Below the pieces are notes generated by a model, which was not told where the DNA came from, searched no databases, and saw only the letters and a list, made by a program, of their open reading frames with translations. A program made the translations under genes and the position numbers. From XYA12-FULL-58-9 sp001798605 (lineage in GTDB: Bacteria > Myxococcota > XYA12-FULL-58-9): a stretch of 31,458 nt of DNA. The DNA lies in NCBI GenBank assembly GCA_036736205.1, contig DAINMX010000059.1, forward strand, positions 1-31,458, read 5' to 3'. Positions 7,771-16,190 of this stretch are shown here, in pieces. Positions within the stretch are counted from its first letter, which is position 1; each line of letters begins with the position of its first letter.

Positions 7771-8799
7771 GTGTTGGTGCTCAGCCATCCCATGCAAAAT
7801 GCCGTGCTCCGCTGTTGTTGTATTGCAGCCATCCTCTTTGCTGCTGGTGATTCCGGTGCGTGGGTCTGCTCCCGCGCATTGTCCGCGAAGAAGCTCGAAG
7901 CTGGTGCATCCCTCTCTTGGTTCAAACGAGATCTGACATTTGCTTTCCATACAACAGGCACGACGGACCTGTCCGGGCAAACTGAGGAGGACGTCCTCGC
8001 GTCAGCATTTGCCGTCTGGGCCGGAGTGTCGTCGTGTTCGGCACCTGCTGAAGTGTCCGACCTCACATTCACTGCAGAGCCGAACCGCGTAGACAAGGAT
8101 CCTGTGGGTTTCAACTTCCTCAATCCTGGAGCCAATCAGAATCTTCTCATCTTCAGAGACACGGGCTGGATCCATCCCGATGGCATCATTGCCCTGACAA
8201 CGACCACCTATGTCACTCAAACCGGCGAGATCATTGATGCCGATATCGAGTTCAACTCCCAGGGTTTTCTGTTCGGAGATCTCGAAGACTGTTGTCCTAA
8301 CTGCAATGGCAATATCGGCGATGACCCCGACGCCGAATGTCTGTTCATCGACCTTGCGAACACGGCCGTGCATGAGATCGGTCACATCGTTGGGCTCGGT
8401 CACCCCGATGAATGGCCAGAGATTGATCCGCTGTGCGAGACAGAATCCACAATGTGTTCAACCGCGCAACTCGGGGATGTCGACAAGCGCACCCTTTCCT
8501 GTGACGACCGCGACGCTATCGTGTTCAAGTATCCCGCGGGCGCGCCGAACGGCTATGCCTTGCAGCCGGTCTGCGCTGATGGGTTGGAGGCATGCGGATC
8601 TTGCACGGGGCCTATTTGCACCGCGTGGAGTGACCTAGGATTTTGCGCTCCGCCCACGCCCTTGGTCAACGACATGCGCATCAGGGATGTTACTCCTATC
8701 GTCGGATCAGGATGTGTCGAGGCACATCCTGCGTCTGGCGCTTTCCTTGCGGGGTTGGGAATCCTCATCGTGTTGAGCAGGTGTAGACGCCGAGCATGA
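7771..8799 (+). CDS. Matrixin-like zinc metalloprotease with C-terminal sorting tail
   Basis: The GTG at 7771 follows GGGGGAG by about 4 nt; an ATG at 7792 is an alternative. The 342-residue protein has a signal peptide (about 10-32) and a metzincin active site HEIGHIVGLGH at residues 201-211, giving three zinc-binding His and the catalytic Glu. A likely Met-turn is at STMCS (226-230). Text upstream (IIDADIEFNSQG, 154-165) resembles the pro-catalytic beta strands of matrixins. Several Cys flank the catalytic domain. The end, GSGCVEAHP then a hydrophobic span AFLAGLGILIVL and SRCRRRA, resembles a MYXO-CTERM signal, so the enzyme is probably exported and anchored at the surface. The substrate is unknown. 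It is a single gene, apparently intact amid decayed neighbours. Confidence 0.88.
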   Translation: MLVLSHPMQNAVLRCCCIAAILFAAGDSGAWVCSRALSAKKLEAGASLSWFKRDLTFAFHTTGTTDLSGQTEEDVLASAFAVWAGVSSCSAPAEVSDLTFTAEPNRVDKDPVGFNFLNPGANQNLLIFRDTGWIHPDGIIALTTTTYVTQTGEIIDADIEFNSQGFLFGDLEDCCPNCNGNIGDDPDAECLFIDLANTAVHEIGHIVGLGHPDEWPEIDPLCETESTMCSTAQLGDVDKRTLSCDDRDAIVFKYPAGAPNGYALQPVCADGLEACGSCTGPICTAWSDLGFCAPPTPLVNDMRIRDVTPIVGSGCVEAHPASGAFLAGLGILIVLSRCRRRA

Positions 8800-8821
8800 A
8801 TGGAAAATCGATCTGTGCGCC

Positions 8822-9004
8822 TCAATTTGCCACCATGGTCGGTACTTCCTGCCACGCCATGTCGTCTCCCAGCTGCCCCGACGCACTGTTTCCCCAGCAC
8901 CAGAGTGTGCCGTCGGTAGCGCGACCACAGGTGAAATTGTCACCGGCGGTGACCTGCGAGGGTTGCATTGTTGGGACCGCGAACGTTCCCTTGCTTTGCT
9001 CCAC
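8822..9004 (-). pseudogene. Remnant of an RCC1-repeat protein gene
   Basis: A 60-codon frame contains one clear RCC1-type blade: VTAGDNFTCGRATDGTLWCWG followed by NSASGQLGDD. RCC1 propellers normally need about seven blades, and no signal peptide or further blades are seen in adjoining frames. It is most likely a leftover of a secreted RCC1-like protein, such as those common in this group. The GTG start at 9004 has no ribosome-binding site. Confidence 0.5.
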
Positions 9005-9117
9005 AAGGTCCGTCGAGAGATTTCTGCGGCGTTTTGCCTCGACAGAAGATACTATTGGAAACGTGCTGCAAGAACTTCGGGTGCGACGGCGCGTTCATTC
9101 AGAGAAGGAAGCTCCTG

Positions 9118-9522
9118 ATGGCTCTGTTTGACCCCCTTGAGGCACATCCCCCCGTTCCCTTTGCGCTCTTTGCGCTCTGTTCGCTAAGGTCTGAGTGGCT
9201 GCACGGGATGGCCGCTGCGCTCGAATGTGAGCCCCCAGTGGATCCGTTGGACGATGGGGGACCTTTTTCTGGCGATGGCGGGCCCCCTTCAGGCGATGGG
9301 GATTCACCGGTGACGAGAGACGATGGCGCGTCGCCGAATCACGTTAGCATCACCGGCGGCTGCCGCTGCAGCACTGTCGGCGCAGGACCTGACGGCCTCT
9401 TGGGTTGGCTCGTGCTCTTCGCCATTGCGAGAGCTCTAGGCCAGACAGTATCGAGGCATGGATTTCTTACTTGGAGAAGTCACGCAGACGGCAAGACTCC
9501 TCAGGGGGAGAGAATGCGATGA
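9118..9522 (+). CDS. Small exported protein with MYXO-CTERM-like segment
   Basis: The ATG at 9118 has AAGGA 8 nt upstream; the product is 134 residues. It has a hydrophobic N-terminal stretch (VPFALFALCSL), a Gly/Asp/Pro linker (GDGGPPSGDGDSP), and at 79-107 a GCRC pair followed by a hydrophobic span LLGWLVLFAIARAL, like a MYXO-CTERM tail. In contrast to usual tails, about 27 further residues follow. Its stop overlaps the start of the downstream membrane-protein gene as ATGA, which supports translation and coupling. With only about 50 residues between signal and tail, it may be a shrunken version of a larger surface protein. Confidence 0.5.
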   Translation: MALFDPLEAHPPVPFALFALCSLRSEWLHGMAAALECEPPVDPLDDGGPFSGDGGPPSGDGDSPVTRDDGASPNHVSITGGCRCSTVGAGPDGLLGWLVLFAIARALGQTVSRHGFLTWRSHADGKTPQGERMR

Positions 9523-10286
9523 AATCATCTCGTGTGGCATGGGTCATGTTTGTTATCGCCGCGGCCACGATGGCCGGAAGTGCCTACGTCTTCTTCCACG
9601 ATTTTCCGGCGGTCGTTGCAGTTACAGGCGGGCGGGGTGAGGTTGAAGCCACACAGTTGCTGCATCACGTTTTTCCCATAATCAGTGACGTCGGCATCAT
9701 CTGCGCCATGCTCTGGGCAGTCGCGGGCTACGCCCTCAGACGCGATCGACCATGGGTCGCTGGAGTCGTCGGGGCCGCATTGATGACGGGTCTGATGGCA
9801 GGCTTCATGCCGATCCCTCCCACGGCCAGCCGCGGGGTGTTCCCCTCCTCGCTGTTTTCAGTGCTCTTGCCGTGTGTGCTCGGGTACGTGCTCGCCACCA
9901 GAGCTGGACTGCGATCGGGTTGGAAGCTGACGCTACTCGGTTTGGCCACAGCCTGGGCGGGTCAGCTCTCTTTTATGATGGGGATCGCCAGCACCCACCG
10001 AATCATGACTGAGCGAGGCATCGTATTTCTCTACTCCCAAAGAGTGCAATGGCTGTTGCTCGTCGGTTGGTTCGTGGTTCTGGTGGGGTTGCATGCCAAA
10101 AGGCGTTGGGCGCTCTCTGGTGGCGTTGGCCTCGGCCTGGCGAGCGTCGTCCTCGGCACTCCGATGGGGATCATCGATGCCATCGCCCTCGGCCGTTTCT
10201 CACTGTTCGGCGTGGCACCGATTTGGGCGGCGGTGATGGTGGTGGTTTTTTTTCGCGTTCGCAGTGCAGCAATCTGGGCGGCCTAG
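9519..10286 (+). CDS. Polytopic integral membrane protein, unknown function
   Basis: The ATG at 9519 overlaps the previous stop by four bases and has GGGGAG about 8-9 nt upstream. The 255-residue product has about seven hydrophobic segments (near 7-25, 50-70, 77-97, 108-125, 133-155, 175-197, 203-225 and 230-248) with short charged loops. No catalytic or transport motif was recognised. In particular the EExxxR motif of CPBP-type sortase-like proteases is absent, even though it is coupled to a MYXO-CTERM-like protein. Close coupling suggests a joint role with that small protein, but this is inference. Confidence 0.75.
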   Translation: MKSSRVAWVMFVIAAATMAGSAYVFFHDFPAVVAVTGGRGEVEATQLLHHVFPIISDVGIICAMLWAVAGYALRRDRPWVAGVVGAALMTGLMAGFMPIPPTASRGVFPSSLFSVLLPCVLGYVLATRAGLRSGWKLTLLGLATAWAGQLSFMMGIASTHRIMTERGIVFLYSQRVQWLLLVGWFVVLVGLHAKRRWALSGGVGLGLASVVLGTPMGIIDAIALGRFSLFGVAPIWAAVMVVVFFRVRSAAIWAA

Positions 10287-10317
10287 GGTCGAGGTCCTGC
10301 GGATTGTTCGGGAATAA

Positions 10318-11958
10318 CTAACTTCTCGGCAGATGCTTTCTGGCGAAATCATAAGCGTTTCGCCAGCAGATCTTCTCAACCAATTCTTCGATGCCGATGG
10401 CGTCAATCCCCCGCGTGCTGCGGTTCTCCCGCAGAACATCGCGCAAGTCGTCGGCGAGGAGGTCCCATTCGGTCACCGTGGCGTAAAGAGGAACCGGCGT
10501 CACCGCGCCGTCAAAGTCGGAACCGATGCAGATCCGATCCCAGATGCTGCGCTTCTGCTCGGAGGTCTGACTTGGGTCATTTGCGATGGCGTCGACAACA
10601 CCTAGAACATTGACGCCAAACAGCGTCCGCCATCGCTCGGGCGTGGGGCTCAGCCCCTGTTCGACCCCGAGAACCCGGCGATCGAGAATGAGGCCGATGA
10701 GCCCCTCGGAATCATTGATGATGCGAATGTCTTCGTCGGCAAGGTTCAGGCCCCATCCGCTGTAGCCATTGATAATCCACTGGTCGTTCTCTCGCTTCTC
10801 GTTGGCGATCAGCTCATCGATGGTCTTTACGCCCGAGTAGGCCACGTGGCTCGCGACGATCGGCAGCTTCTTCCAAACTTGGGAGGAAGTCTTGGTCCGC
10901 TGGTTGTGCGGCAGAATCACCTCATCGTAGAACTGCCGGCGTGAGCGAGGACTCATGTGCTTGACGTCAATGAGGATCCGCCGTCCACCCCGATCGTTGA
11001 GCTCTTCGTCGAGATCGAGGAGCTCGCGCGCGACCCGCATGCCGAGCGCTTTGCGAGTCTCGAAGCCCTCATACATTCGTGGGCCTTGGTCCATCACGAT
11101 TTGACCGATTCCGGGAACGCTGCGTGCATGGCCACACAGGCCGTTGTCGAAATGGTGGGCAAGAGTGATGAAGAAGAGCGGATGCGGCATCTCTCGAAAA
11201 TATCGGATGCGGTCGACCATGGTCTCGAAGGAGACCACGTGGTTATCTGGTCCGAGGGAGATGGTGTGGCCGCCCTCGATCGTCAGCACCATGGCGACGT
11301 CGGTCGTCTCCCCCTCGATGATCTTTTCGAGCTGATTCGCCTCGCGAACGATTTGGTAGCGGCCCTCGACGTTCTCCTGGAAACATCGACCATTGCGGTA
11401 GGAATGGACAACTCCTCGTCCGAGCACATGGTCGTCGCGAACGACATAGTCATATTCCCGCCGAAACTCCTCCCAATAATCGTACTGCTCTGATGTCAAA
11501 TACTCGAGGTGGGCGCGACCATAACCCAAGTAGATCTGTTCCAACGCGACTCGCGCGCGTCCCGTGTTTCTCGTGATCCGCAGGAGCTCACCCAACGCGC
11601 CCATCGCGCCATCGCGCAGATACGCGGCGACAGCCCGCACGGCGGTGACGCCAGTGAGAGCCCGCACGGTCTCACGTGTAACCGAGGTGCGAAAGGCCTC
11701 GGGACAGCAGCCCAGAAACCCCTTCTCGATCGGTGTGAAGGAGGCAAACACCAGCCGAGACCTCCCCTGAACGAGCTGGGCCGGCGTGGATTGCGAGTAG
11801 CGTGTTGCCGCCACGCCTCGCTTCTGCAGAAACTGCAGGGTGGGTTGCGGTTGCCACGGATGAAAAACGTTCGGATCTGACTCAAGAGGCGTGTTGCGCA
11901 TGCGGTTGAATCCGTACATGCTGGGATGACAGTGTAGGTCCGCAAACATTCTAGGCAT
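10318..11958 (-). CDS. Peptidase M19-type (membrane dipeptidase-like) metallohydrolase
   Basis: From the ATG at 11958 the protein has 546 residues; a GTG at 11982 is an alternative start and neither has a strong ribosome-binding site. M19 landmarks appear in order: ADLHCH (6-11, metal ligands; the usual second ligand Asp is His here), LTIEGGH (225-231, bridging Glu), DVKHMS (331-336), VASHVAYSG (368-376) and GSDFDG (479-484). M19 enzymes are binuclear zinc hydrolases of dipeptides or related amides. This is longer than the usual 330-400 residues because of insertions at about 60-220, as in some large bacterial members. There is no signal peptide, so it is cytosolic. It reads in the same direction as the metallophosphoesterase gene upstream, 54 bp away. 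Confidence 0.85.
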   Translation of the reverse strand: MPRMFADLHCHPSMYGFNRMRNTPLESDPNVFHPWQPQPTLQFLQKRGVAATRYSQSTPAQLVQGRSRLVFASFTPIEKGFLGCCPEAFRTSVTRETVRALTGVTAVRAVAAYLRDGAMGALGELLRITRNTGRARVALEQIYLGYGRAHLEYLTSEQYDYWEEFRREYDYVVRDDHVLGRGVVHSYRNGRCFQENVEGRYQIVREANQLEKIIEGETTDVAMVLTIEGGHTISLGPDNHVVSFETMVDRIRYFREMPHPLFFITLAHHFDNGLCGHARSVPGIGQIVMDQGPRMYEGFETRKALGMRVARELLDLDEELNDRGGRRILIDVKHMSPRSRRQFYDEVILPHNQRTKTSSQVWKKLPIVASHVAYSGVKTIDELIANEKRENDQWIINGYSGWGLNLADEDIRIINDSEGLIGLILDRRVLGVEQGLSPTPERWRTLFGVNVLGVVDAIANDPSQTSEQKRSIWDRICIGSDFDGAVTPVPLYATVTEWDLLADDLRDVLRENRSTRGIDAIGIEELVEKICWRNAYDFARKHLPRS

Positions 11959-12012
11959 TGTCACGTGCTCTTTCTCATCCACCCCGCGCAGGATGCCACC
12001 GACTCGCGCGGC

Positions 12013-13170
12013 CTAGGGCAATCGTTCGGTGGCCGGCACCGGCTTAGAGATTCCTTGTTCTGTTTCGAGCGGTTCGAGATCCCATGGATAGAGGGTCGCG
12101 TCCGGAACAGGGATGCCCTTCCATTCCTTCAGCGTTACCGTCGGAATGCCAGATCCACACTGCACCAAGGCGTAGCAAAGCTTTGTCCATGATCCCAAGC
12201 TGTTGAGGCTCAGGTTCACCAAGCGCGTCCAGCACCCGGTGTTGATGTAGATTTTTTTGTTCCAAACTCGGTAGCGGTAGCTGTGCAGGTGTCCAAAAAT
12301 CACGATCTTGGTCGCTTCGTTCTCGAGAAGATATCTGGCCGCCTGTGCCATCGCTCGCGGCAGGTTTTCGCCGAACGCATATTTAAACAGGGGCCAGCTG
12401 CAGTACCAGTTGTCCAACTCGTGTTTTCTGGGTTGCAGCCACATCTGCACAAAAAAGACCGCCAGTGAGAGGAGGTATTTGAGCAGAAACACCGGGTTGT
12501 AACGCCACAGGCGTCCCAACAAGGCCGACACCGGCGTGGTATTATAGAATGCGTAATACTCGCGGCGTTTCCCTGCCAAGAAGAAACCTGCGATCAAAAT
12601 AGCTGCCCAATCGTGGTTGATAATGGTCGTGCCATCCTCCAACGTCTTGAGCTCTCCGCCGGGCACAAAGGAGGTCCCGAGGGAGTAGCGGTCACCATGC
12701 TCGACGCGCACTCCATCAAACTCATACATCGTGTCACTGAAGACGAGATCTGGGTGAATCTGTTCGCGAAGATGGTCCCTCACCTCATCAAACACCAAGG
12801 CCCGGTCATGGTTGCCCGGAAGAAATCGAATGCTCTTGTTGGTGCGCGATGCAAAGGCGCCGAGCTCGGCAAAAACAATCGGGTGACCCTTCTTGATCCG
12901 CTCGAGTTGCAGAACGGCCACAGAGGCCGTCATGTGCAGCGGGTGGCCTTCGGCGTAATCGTGGGGATTCAGCAGCTCAAACACGTCACCGTTGAGCACC
13001 AACTCCACCTCCGCCTGCGCATAGTCGCCGGTCGAGTAGAATCGCAGAAACTGCCCGAACAAACGATCGTAGACGAAGTCCTCCCGATAGTTCCACCGCC
13101 CGTCCTCAGCATAGATGCCGGTTCCCATATGCAGGTCACTGACGACGATCTTCAGCCGACCCTCGGCCAT
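12013..13170 (-). CDS. Calcineurin-like metallophosphoesterase (LpxH-like fold)
   Basis: The ATG at 13170 has GGAGGAG 9 nt upstream, giving 385 residues. Metal-binding motifs are present in order: SDLHMG (11-16), NGDVFEL (60-66), GNHDRA (119-124) and FGHLHSYR (about 300). The spacing is like UDP-2,3-diacylglucosamine pyrophosphatase and relatives. A hydrophobic stretch near 240-275 (LLKYLLSLAVFFVQMW) may associate with the membrane. The family cleaves phosphomonoesters or pyrophosphates, often on nucleotide-sugar or lipid substrates. It diverges from the sulfotransferase operon across 136 bp and could share its regulation. The true substrate cannot be told from sequence. Confidence 0.85.
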   Translation of the reverse strand: MAEGRLKIVVSDLHMGTGIYAEDGRWNYREDFVYDRLFGQFLRFYSTGDYAQAEVELVLNGDVFELLNPHDYAEGHPLHMTASVAVLQLERIKKGHPIVFAELGAFASRTNKSIRFLPGNHDRALVFDEVRDHLREQIHPDLVFSDTMYEFDGVRVEHGDRYSLGTSFVPGGELKTLEDGTTIINHDWAAILIAGFFLAGKRREYYAFYNTTPVSALLGRLWRYNPVFLLKYLLSLAVFFVQMWLQPRKHELDNWYCSWPLFKYAFGENLPRAMAQAARYLLENEATKIVIFGHLHSYRYRVWNKKIYINTGCWTRLVNLSLNSLGSWTKLCYALVQCGSGIPTVTLKEWKGIPVPDATLYPWDLEPLETEQGISKPVPATERLP

Positions 13171-13306
13171 TGCGACAATCTCCTCCAATTTGCGACATCG
13201 CGACGGGTGTCTCGCATCGACTCGTCGAGCTACCCTCGTGGCACGCACGCCGAAACTCGACCGTGAGCAGTCGATCTCCTATCATGAAGGGTCCGGAGCA
13301 CAAAGC
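13171..13306. promoter_or_regulatory. Divergent promoter region between phosphoesterase and sulfotransferase operons
   Basis: Both flanking genes start here and read away from each other, so promoters for both must lie in these 136 bp or inside the gene starts. I could not identify a convincing -35/-10 pair or operator. Confidence 0.35.
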
Positions 13307-14506
13307 ATGGCCAGAAACGCTTACAACAAACTCACCAAGATGCTCGACCGCTTGGTGGGAACGCTTGCTGGCCCGCTCGACCTCGACCCCGAACAACTCT
13401 TGCGCGAGGCCGAAGCGGAGGTTGGTGCCTGTTTCCACAAGCAGCCATCCGTACAGCCACAGCTCGGCTATTTTTTTGCTGACATGGAGGAGCAGAACCC
13501 ATCCGATCTGGGTCGGGCTCTATTGATTCTGAGTTGCAAGAAGTTCCTAACCAACCGGTTGTTGCTAGAACGAGAACTGCGCGCCGAGCCGTCCTGCCAA
13601 ACTCGAGCAATCAAGCAGCCGGTCTTCATCGTCGGTCTTCAACGTACTGGTTCCACTTACCTTCAGGCGCTGCTCGCAGACGACGATGACGCCCGTGCGT
13701 TTCGCCTGTGGGAGCTCGCTCATCCCACATCCAACATCTCCTCCCGGGCACGTCAGAGAAAGGCGAAGCTCACGTGCCTGGCCCGCTCGTTTTTGCAACC
13801 CAAGATGAGCGGCATCCATCCGTTGTCCTTTGACTCCTTCGAGGAGTGCATGTGGCTGTTTGCCAACTCTTGGGCGGTTGTCTGCTACGGCCTGCAAGCG
13901 TACCTGCCGCGTTGGGAGCAATGGCTCGCAGGTGCCGACATGGCCGAGCACTACCGCTTCTACCGCCGCCAGCTACAGTTGCTTCGTGGACATGACGATG
14001 GACGTCGCTTGGTGCTCAAATGTCCGGATCACCTCTGGCATCTAGATGCCCTGTTGAACACCTTCCCTGACGCTCGCATCATTTGGACGCACCGGGATCC
14101 GCTGGCGATCGTGCCCTCCTATTGCAGTTTGACCGCACAAAATCTAATCAGCCTCTTCGGTCGGTGCGATCCCGCTCGAATAGGTGATCACGTTCGGACA
14201 CGTCTCTGCTCCGGCATCGACCGCGGTCTGGCTCAACGGGCCCTGATCTCGCCGGAGCAGATCATCGACATCCAATACGACCAGCTCGTGAAGAATCCGT
14301 CTGAAACCATGGAACGGATCTACAGACATTTTGGGTGGCCCATGGGCGAGCGTTACCGTTGGCAAATCGGGCAGCGCAACCAACGCACCAAGAAGCGGAT
14401 CAGTCACGCATACGCACTTTCCGACTATGACCTCACCTCAGCTCAAATCCGCGTGTCCTTCGCGCCATACTACGACTTCATACAACAGTGGTTGCCCGAG
14501 GAGTGA
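13307..14506 (+). CDS. PAPS-dependent sulfotransferase family protein
   Basis: The ATG at 13307 has CGGAG about 8 nt upstream; the product is 399 residues. The 5'-phosphosulfate loop is FIVGLQRTGSTYL (107-119) and the 3'-phosphate-binding stretch is RIIWTHRDPLAIVPS (257-271), both as in the Sulfotransferase_3 family. An N-terminal helical part of about 100 residues precedes them. Such enzymes move a sulfuryl group from PAPS to hydroxyls of carbohydrates or lipids. It is the first gene of a rightward operon with a small carrier, a radical SAM protein and a glycosyltransferase-acyltransferase, so a glycolipid or glycan acceptor is likely. There are no membrane segments. Confidence 0.87.
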   Translation: MARNAYNKLTKMLDRLVGTLAGPLDLDPEQLLREAEAEVGACFHKQPSVQPQLGYFFADMEEQNPSDLGRALLILSCKKFLTNRLLLERELRAEPSCQTRAIKQPVFIVGLQRTGSTYLQALLADDDDARAFRLWELAHPTSNISSRARQRKAKLTCLARSFLQPKMSGIHPLSFDSFEECMWLFANSWAVVCYGLQAYLPRWEQWLAGADMAEHYRFYRRQLQLLRGHDDGRRLVLKCPDHLWHLDALLNTFPDARIIWTHRDPLAIVPSYCSLTAQNLISLFGRCDPARIGDHVRTRLCSGIDRGLAQRALISPEQIIDIQYDQLVKNPSETMERIYRHFGWPMGERYRWQIGQRNQRTKKRISHAYALSDYDLTSAQIRVSFAPYYDFIQQWLPEE

Positions 14507-14587
14507 TCGAGTAAGTTGGCTGCAGAAAGGACTTTTGAACAAGATGAACGAGCGCGTCCACCCAAAGCAAGGATACGGCTGGTCCCA

Positions 14588-14956
14588 ATGAGTTTTCTCC
14601 TTGTGGTCGTTTTGTGCAGCTTGGCGGCGATTCTGAACGTCGGTGGAATAGCGCTCTTCAAGTACGAGATCGGCCGCTACGCCCTCGAAGGGCTCCTTGC
14701 CCACATCCTGTTCGCGATTCGGCCGCTCGTCATCGTCGGGGGCGTAATGCTTCTGGGCTCCGCTGTGTCCATGCTCAGGGCGCTGGCTTTGGCCCCGATG
14801 ACGACCGTTGTGCCCATCACCATCGGCTTCAATTTCATCTTCACACTCCTTCTGGGTGCCCTCTTCTTGCGCGAGCACGTGACTTTCGCCACCATCGGCG
14901 GCATGGTGCTCATCCTCGGCGGTCTTCTGCTGATCAATGTGGGCCGCTCCACCTAA
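14588..14956 (+). CDS. Small DMT/EamA-like four-helix membrane carrier
   Basis: From the ATG at 14588 the product is 122 residues with four hydrophobic helices (about 2-22, 40-60, 66-86 and 95-116), the layout of small multidrug resistance and ArnE/ArnF-type undecaprenyl-sugar flippase subunits. The ending is FATIGGMVLILGGLLLINVG, typical of the last EamA helix. An in-frame TTG at 14516 would add a charged 24-residue leader; an AAGGA lies 12 nt before the ATG. It is placed between sulfotransferase and radical SAM genes, so moving a lipid-linked sugar across the membrane is plausible but not shown. It lies 28 bp upstream of the next gene. Confidence 0.75.
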   Translation: MSFLLVVVLCSLAAILNVGGIALFKYEIGRYALEGLLAHILFAIRPLVIVGGVMLLGSAVSMLRALALAPMTTVVPITIGFNFIFTLLLGALFLREHVTFATIGGMVLILGGLLLINVGRST

Positions 14957-14984
14957 GCACACGGAACGCGGATTAGGAGGTTGT

Positions 14985-16190
14985 GTGTCCAATCCCAATG
15001 TTGAGCTATTCCGACAACTGCAAAAGGAAGGCCGCGATCCAGCGCGACTGCCCTGGGCGGGGCGCGAAGTTCCCCACGTCGTCATCGACATCAATCAGAA
15101 CTGCAACATAAGCTGCGATGCCTGCTACAAGAATAAACACACGCAAGAAAAACCGTTGGTCCAAGTCCAAGAGGAAATCGACCTCGCCTTGACCCAGCGC
15201 AACTTCATCGACATCACCATCTCGGGTGGCGAGCCCACTCTTCATAGCCAGCTTCCAGAGATTCTCGCGTACGCAGCCAAAAAGGGCTTGCGCAGCATGA
15301 TCCTCACCAACGGTTTTCGTTTCGATCTCGACGTCCTCAAACGGCTCAAGGCGGCCGGCCTAACCGAGATTTTGCTCCATATCGACACCCATCAACATCG
15401 ATCGGATCTCCCGAACGTCAACCTGGAGAGCGACCTCAATCCGGATCGCCACCACTACGTCGAGATGTGTCGGCAGGCGGGGCTGAGTGTGTCGTTTGTG
15501 CTGACACTCTATCGTGACACTCTCGACGACCTCGCTTCCGTCCTTGCGTTCAGTCAGAGCGAGCCAAGCCCTGCACGCGGCATGCTCGTCACCTGTTATG
15601 CGGAATCAGTCAACTACGATCGATCCCTATTGGAACGCGACTCCGGCCTTCAACTCCTCACAAGCGATGTCGTGCGTTACCTGCGAGAGAGAGAGAACGC
15701 CTATCCCGTCTTCTATGTGGCCTCCAGTCACAACGTCGAAGACATGCGGTGGTTGGTTTACATCGCCGCGGTCTCCACCGACCGCGACCAACAACTCACC
15801 AAGCTCTATGTGGATCCGCGGCACAAGCTCATGTTCGCATTGTTCTTCCGCGCTCAACGCTGGCTCCTGGGCCGCTACTACTTTGCAGAAACCTCCATGA
15901 AGACCAGGCAGGTGGTAACCTACCTGCTCACCTATGCTGTACTGTCTCTTTCTCCACGCACATCGTTTCGCGTCTTGCGGCTGCTTGCCAAGGCGCTCCG
16001 AAACGGAAACCTGCGTCTGTCCCCGGCCGTGTTCCAACAGGCCCCCAATCGACTCTCGAGCGGCGAATACGAGACTTGTCAGGATTGTCCGGATTCCACC
16101 GTGCGCGACGGCCGGCTCGTTCCTGTATGCTTGGCGGACATCGCAGCTCCAGAGGAGCTGGGCGGAACTTACGGACATGTCACCAGGTGA
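14985..16190 (+). CDS. Radical SAM enzyme with extra C-terminal cysteines
   Basis: The GTG at 14985 follows AGGAGG by 4 nt; the product is 401 residues. The cluster motif is C40-x3-C44-x2-C47 (NCNISCDACYKN), followed by ISGGEPTLH (79-87) for SAM binding, and TNGFRFD. Near the end C365, C368 and C382 (CQDCPDS, then VPVC) could bind an auxiliary iron-sulfur cluster, as in SPASM/twitch enzymes. Such enzymes make radical-based changes on peptides, sugars or lipids; the substrate here is unknown. A hydrophobic stretch near 300-335 is unusual for a soluble enzyme and may dock at the membrane. The gene overlaps the next one by 14 bp. Confidence 0.87.
   Translation: MSNPNVELFRQLQKEGRDPARLPWAGREVPHVVIDINQNCNISCDACYKNKHTQEKPLVQVQEEIDLALTQRNFIDITISGGEPTLHSQLPEILAYAAKKGLRSMILTNGFRFDLDVLKRLKAAGLTEILLHIDTHQHRSDLPNVNLESDLNPDRHHYVEMCRQAGLSVSFVLTLYRDTLDDLASVLAFSQSEPSPARGMLVTCYAESVNYDRSLLERDSGLQLLTSDVVRYLRERENAYPVFYVASSHNVEDMRWLVYIAAVSTDRDQQLTKLYVDPRHKLMFALFFRAQRWLLGRYYFAETSMKTRQVVTYLLTYAVLSLSPRTSFRVLRLLAKALRNGNLRLSPAVFQQAPNRLSSGEYETCQDCPDSTVRDGRLVPVCLADIAAPEELGGTYGHVTR

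Noticed and set aside
9118..9522. Treating the MYXO-CTERM-like frame as a pure pseudogene
   Set aside because: A good ribosome-binding site and the ATGA overlap with a clear downstream gene favour real translation, so it is listed as a CDS with moderate confidence.
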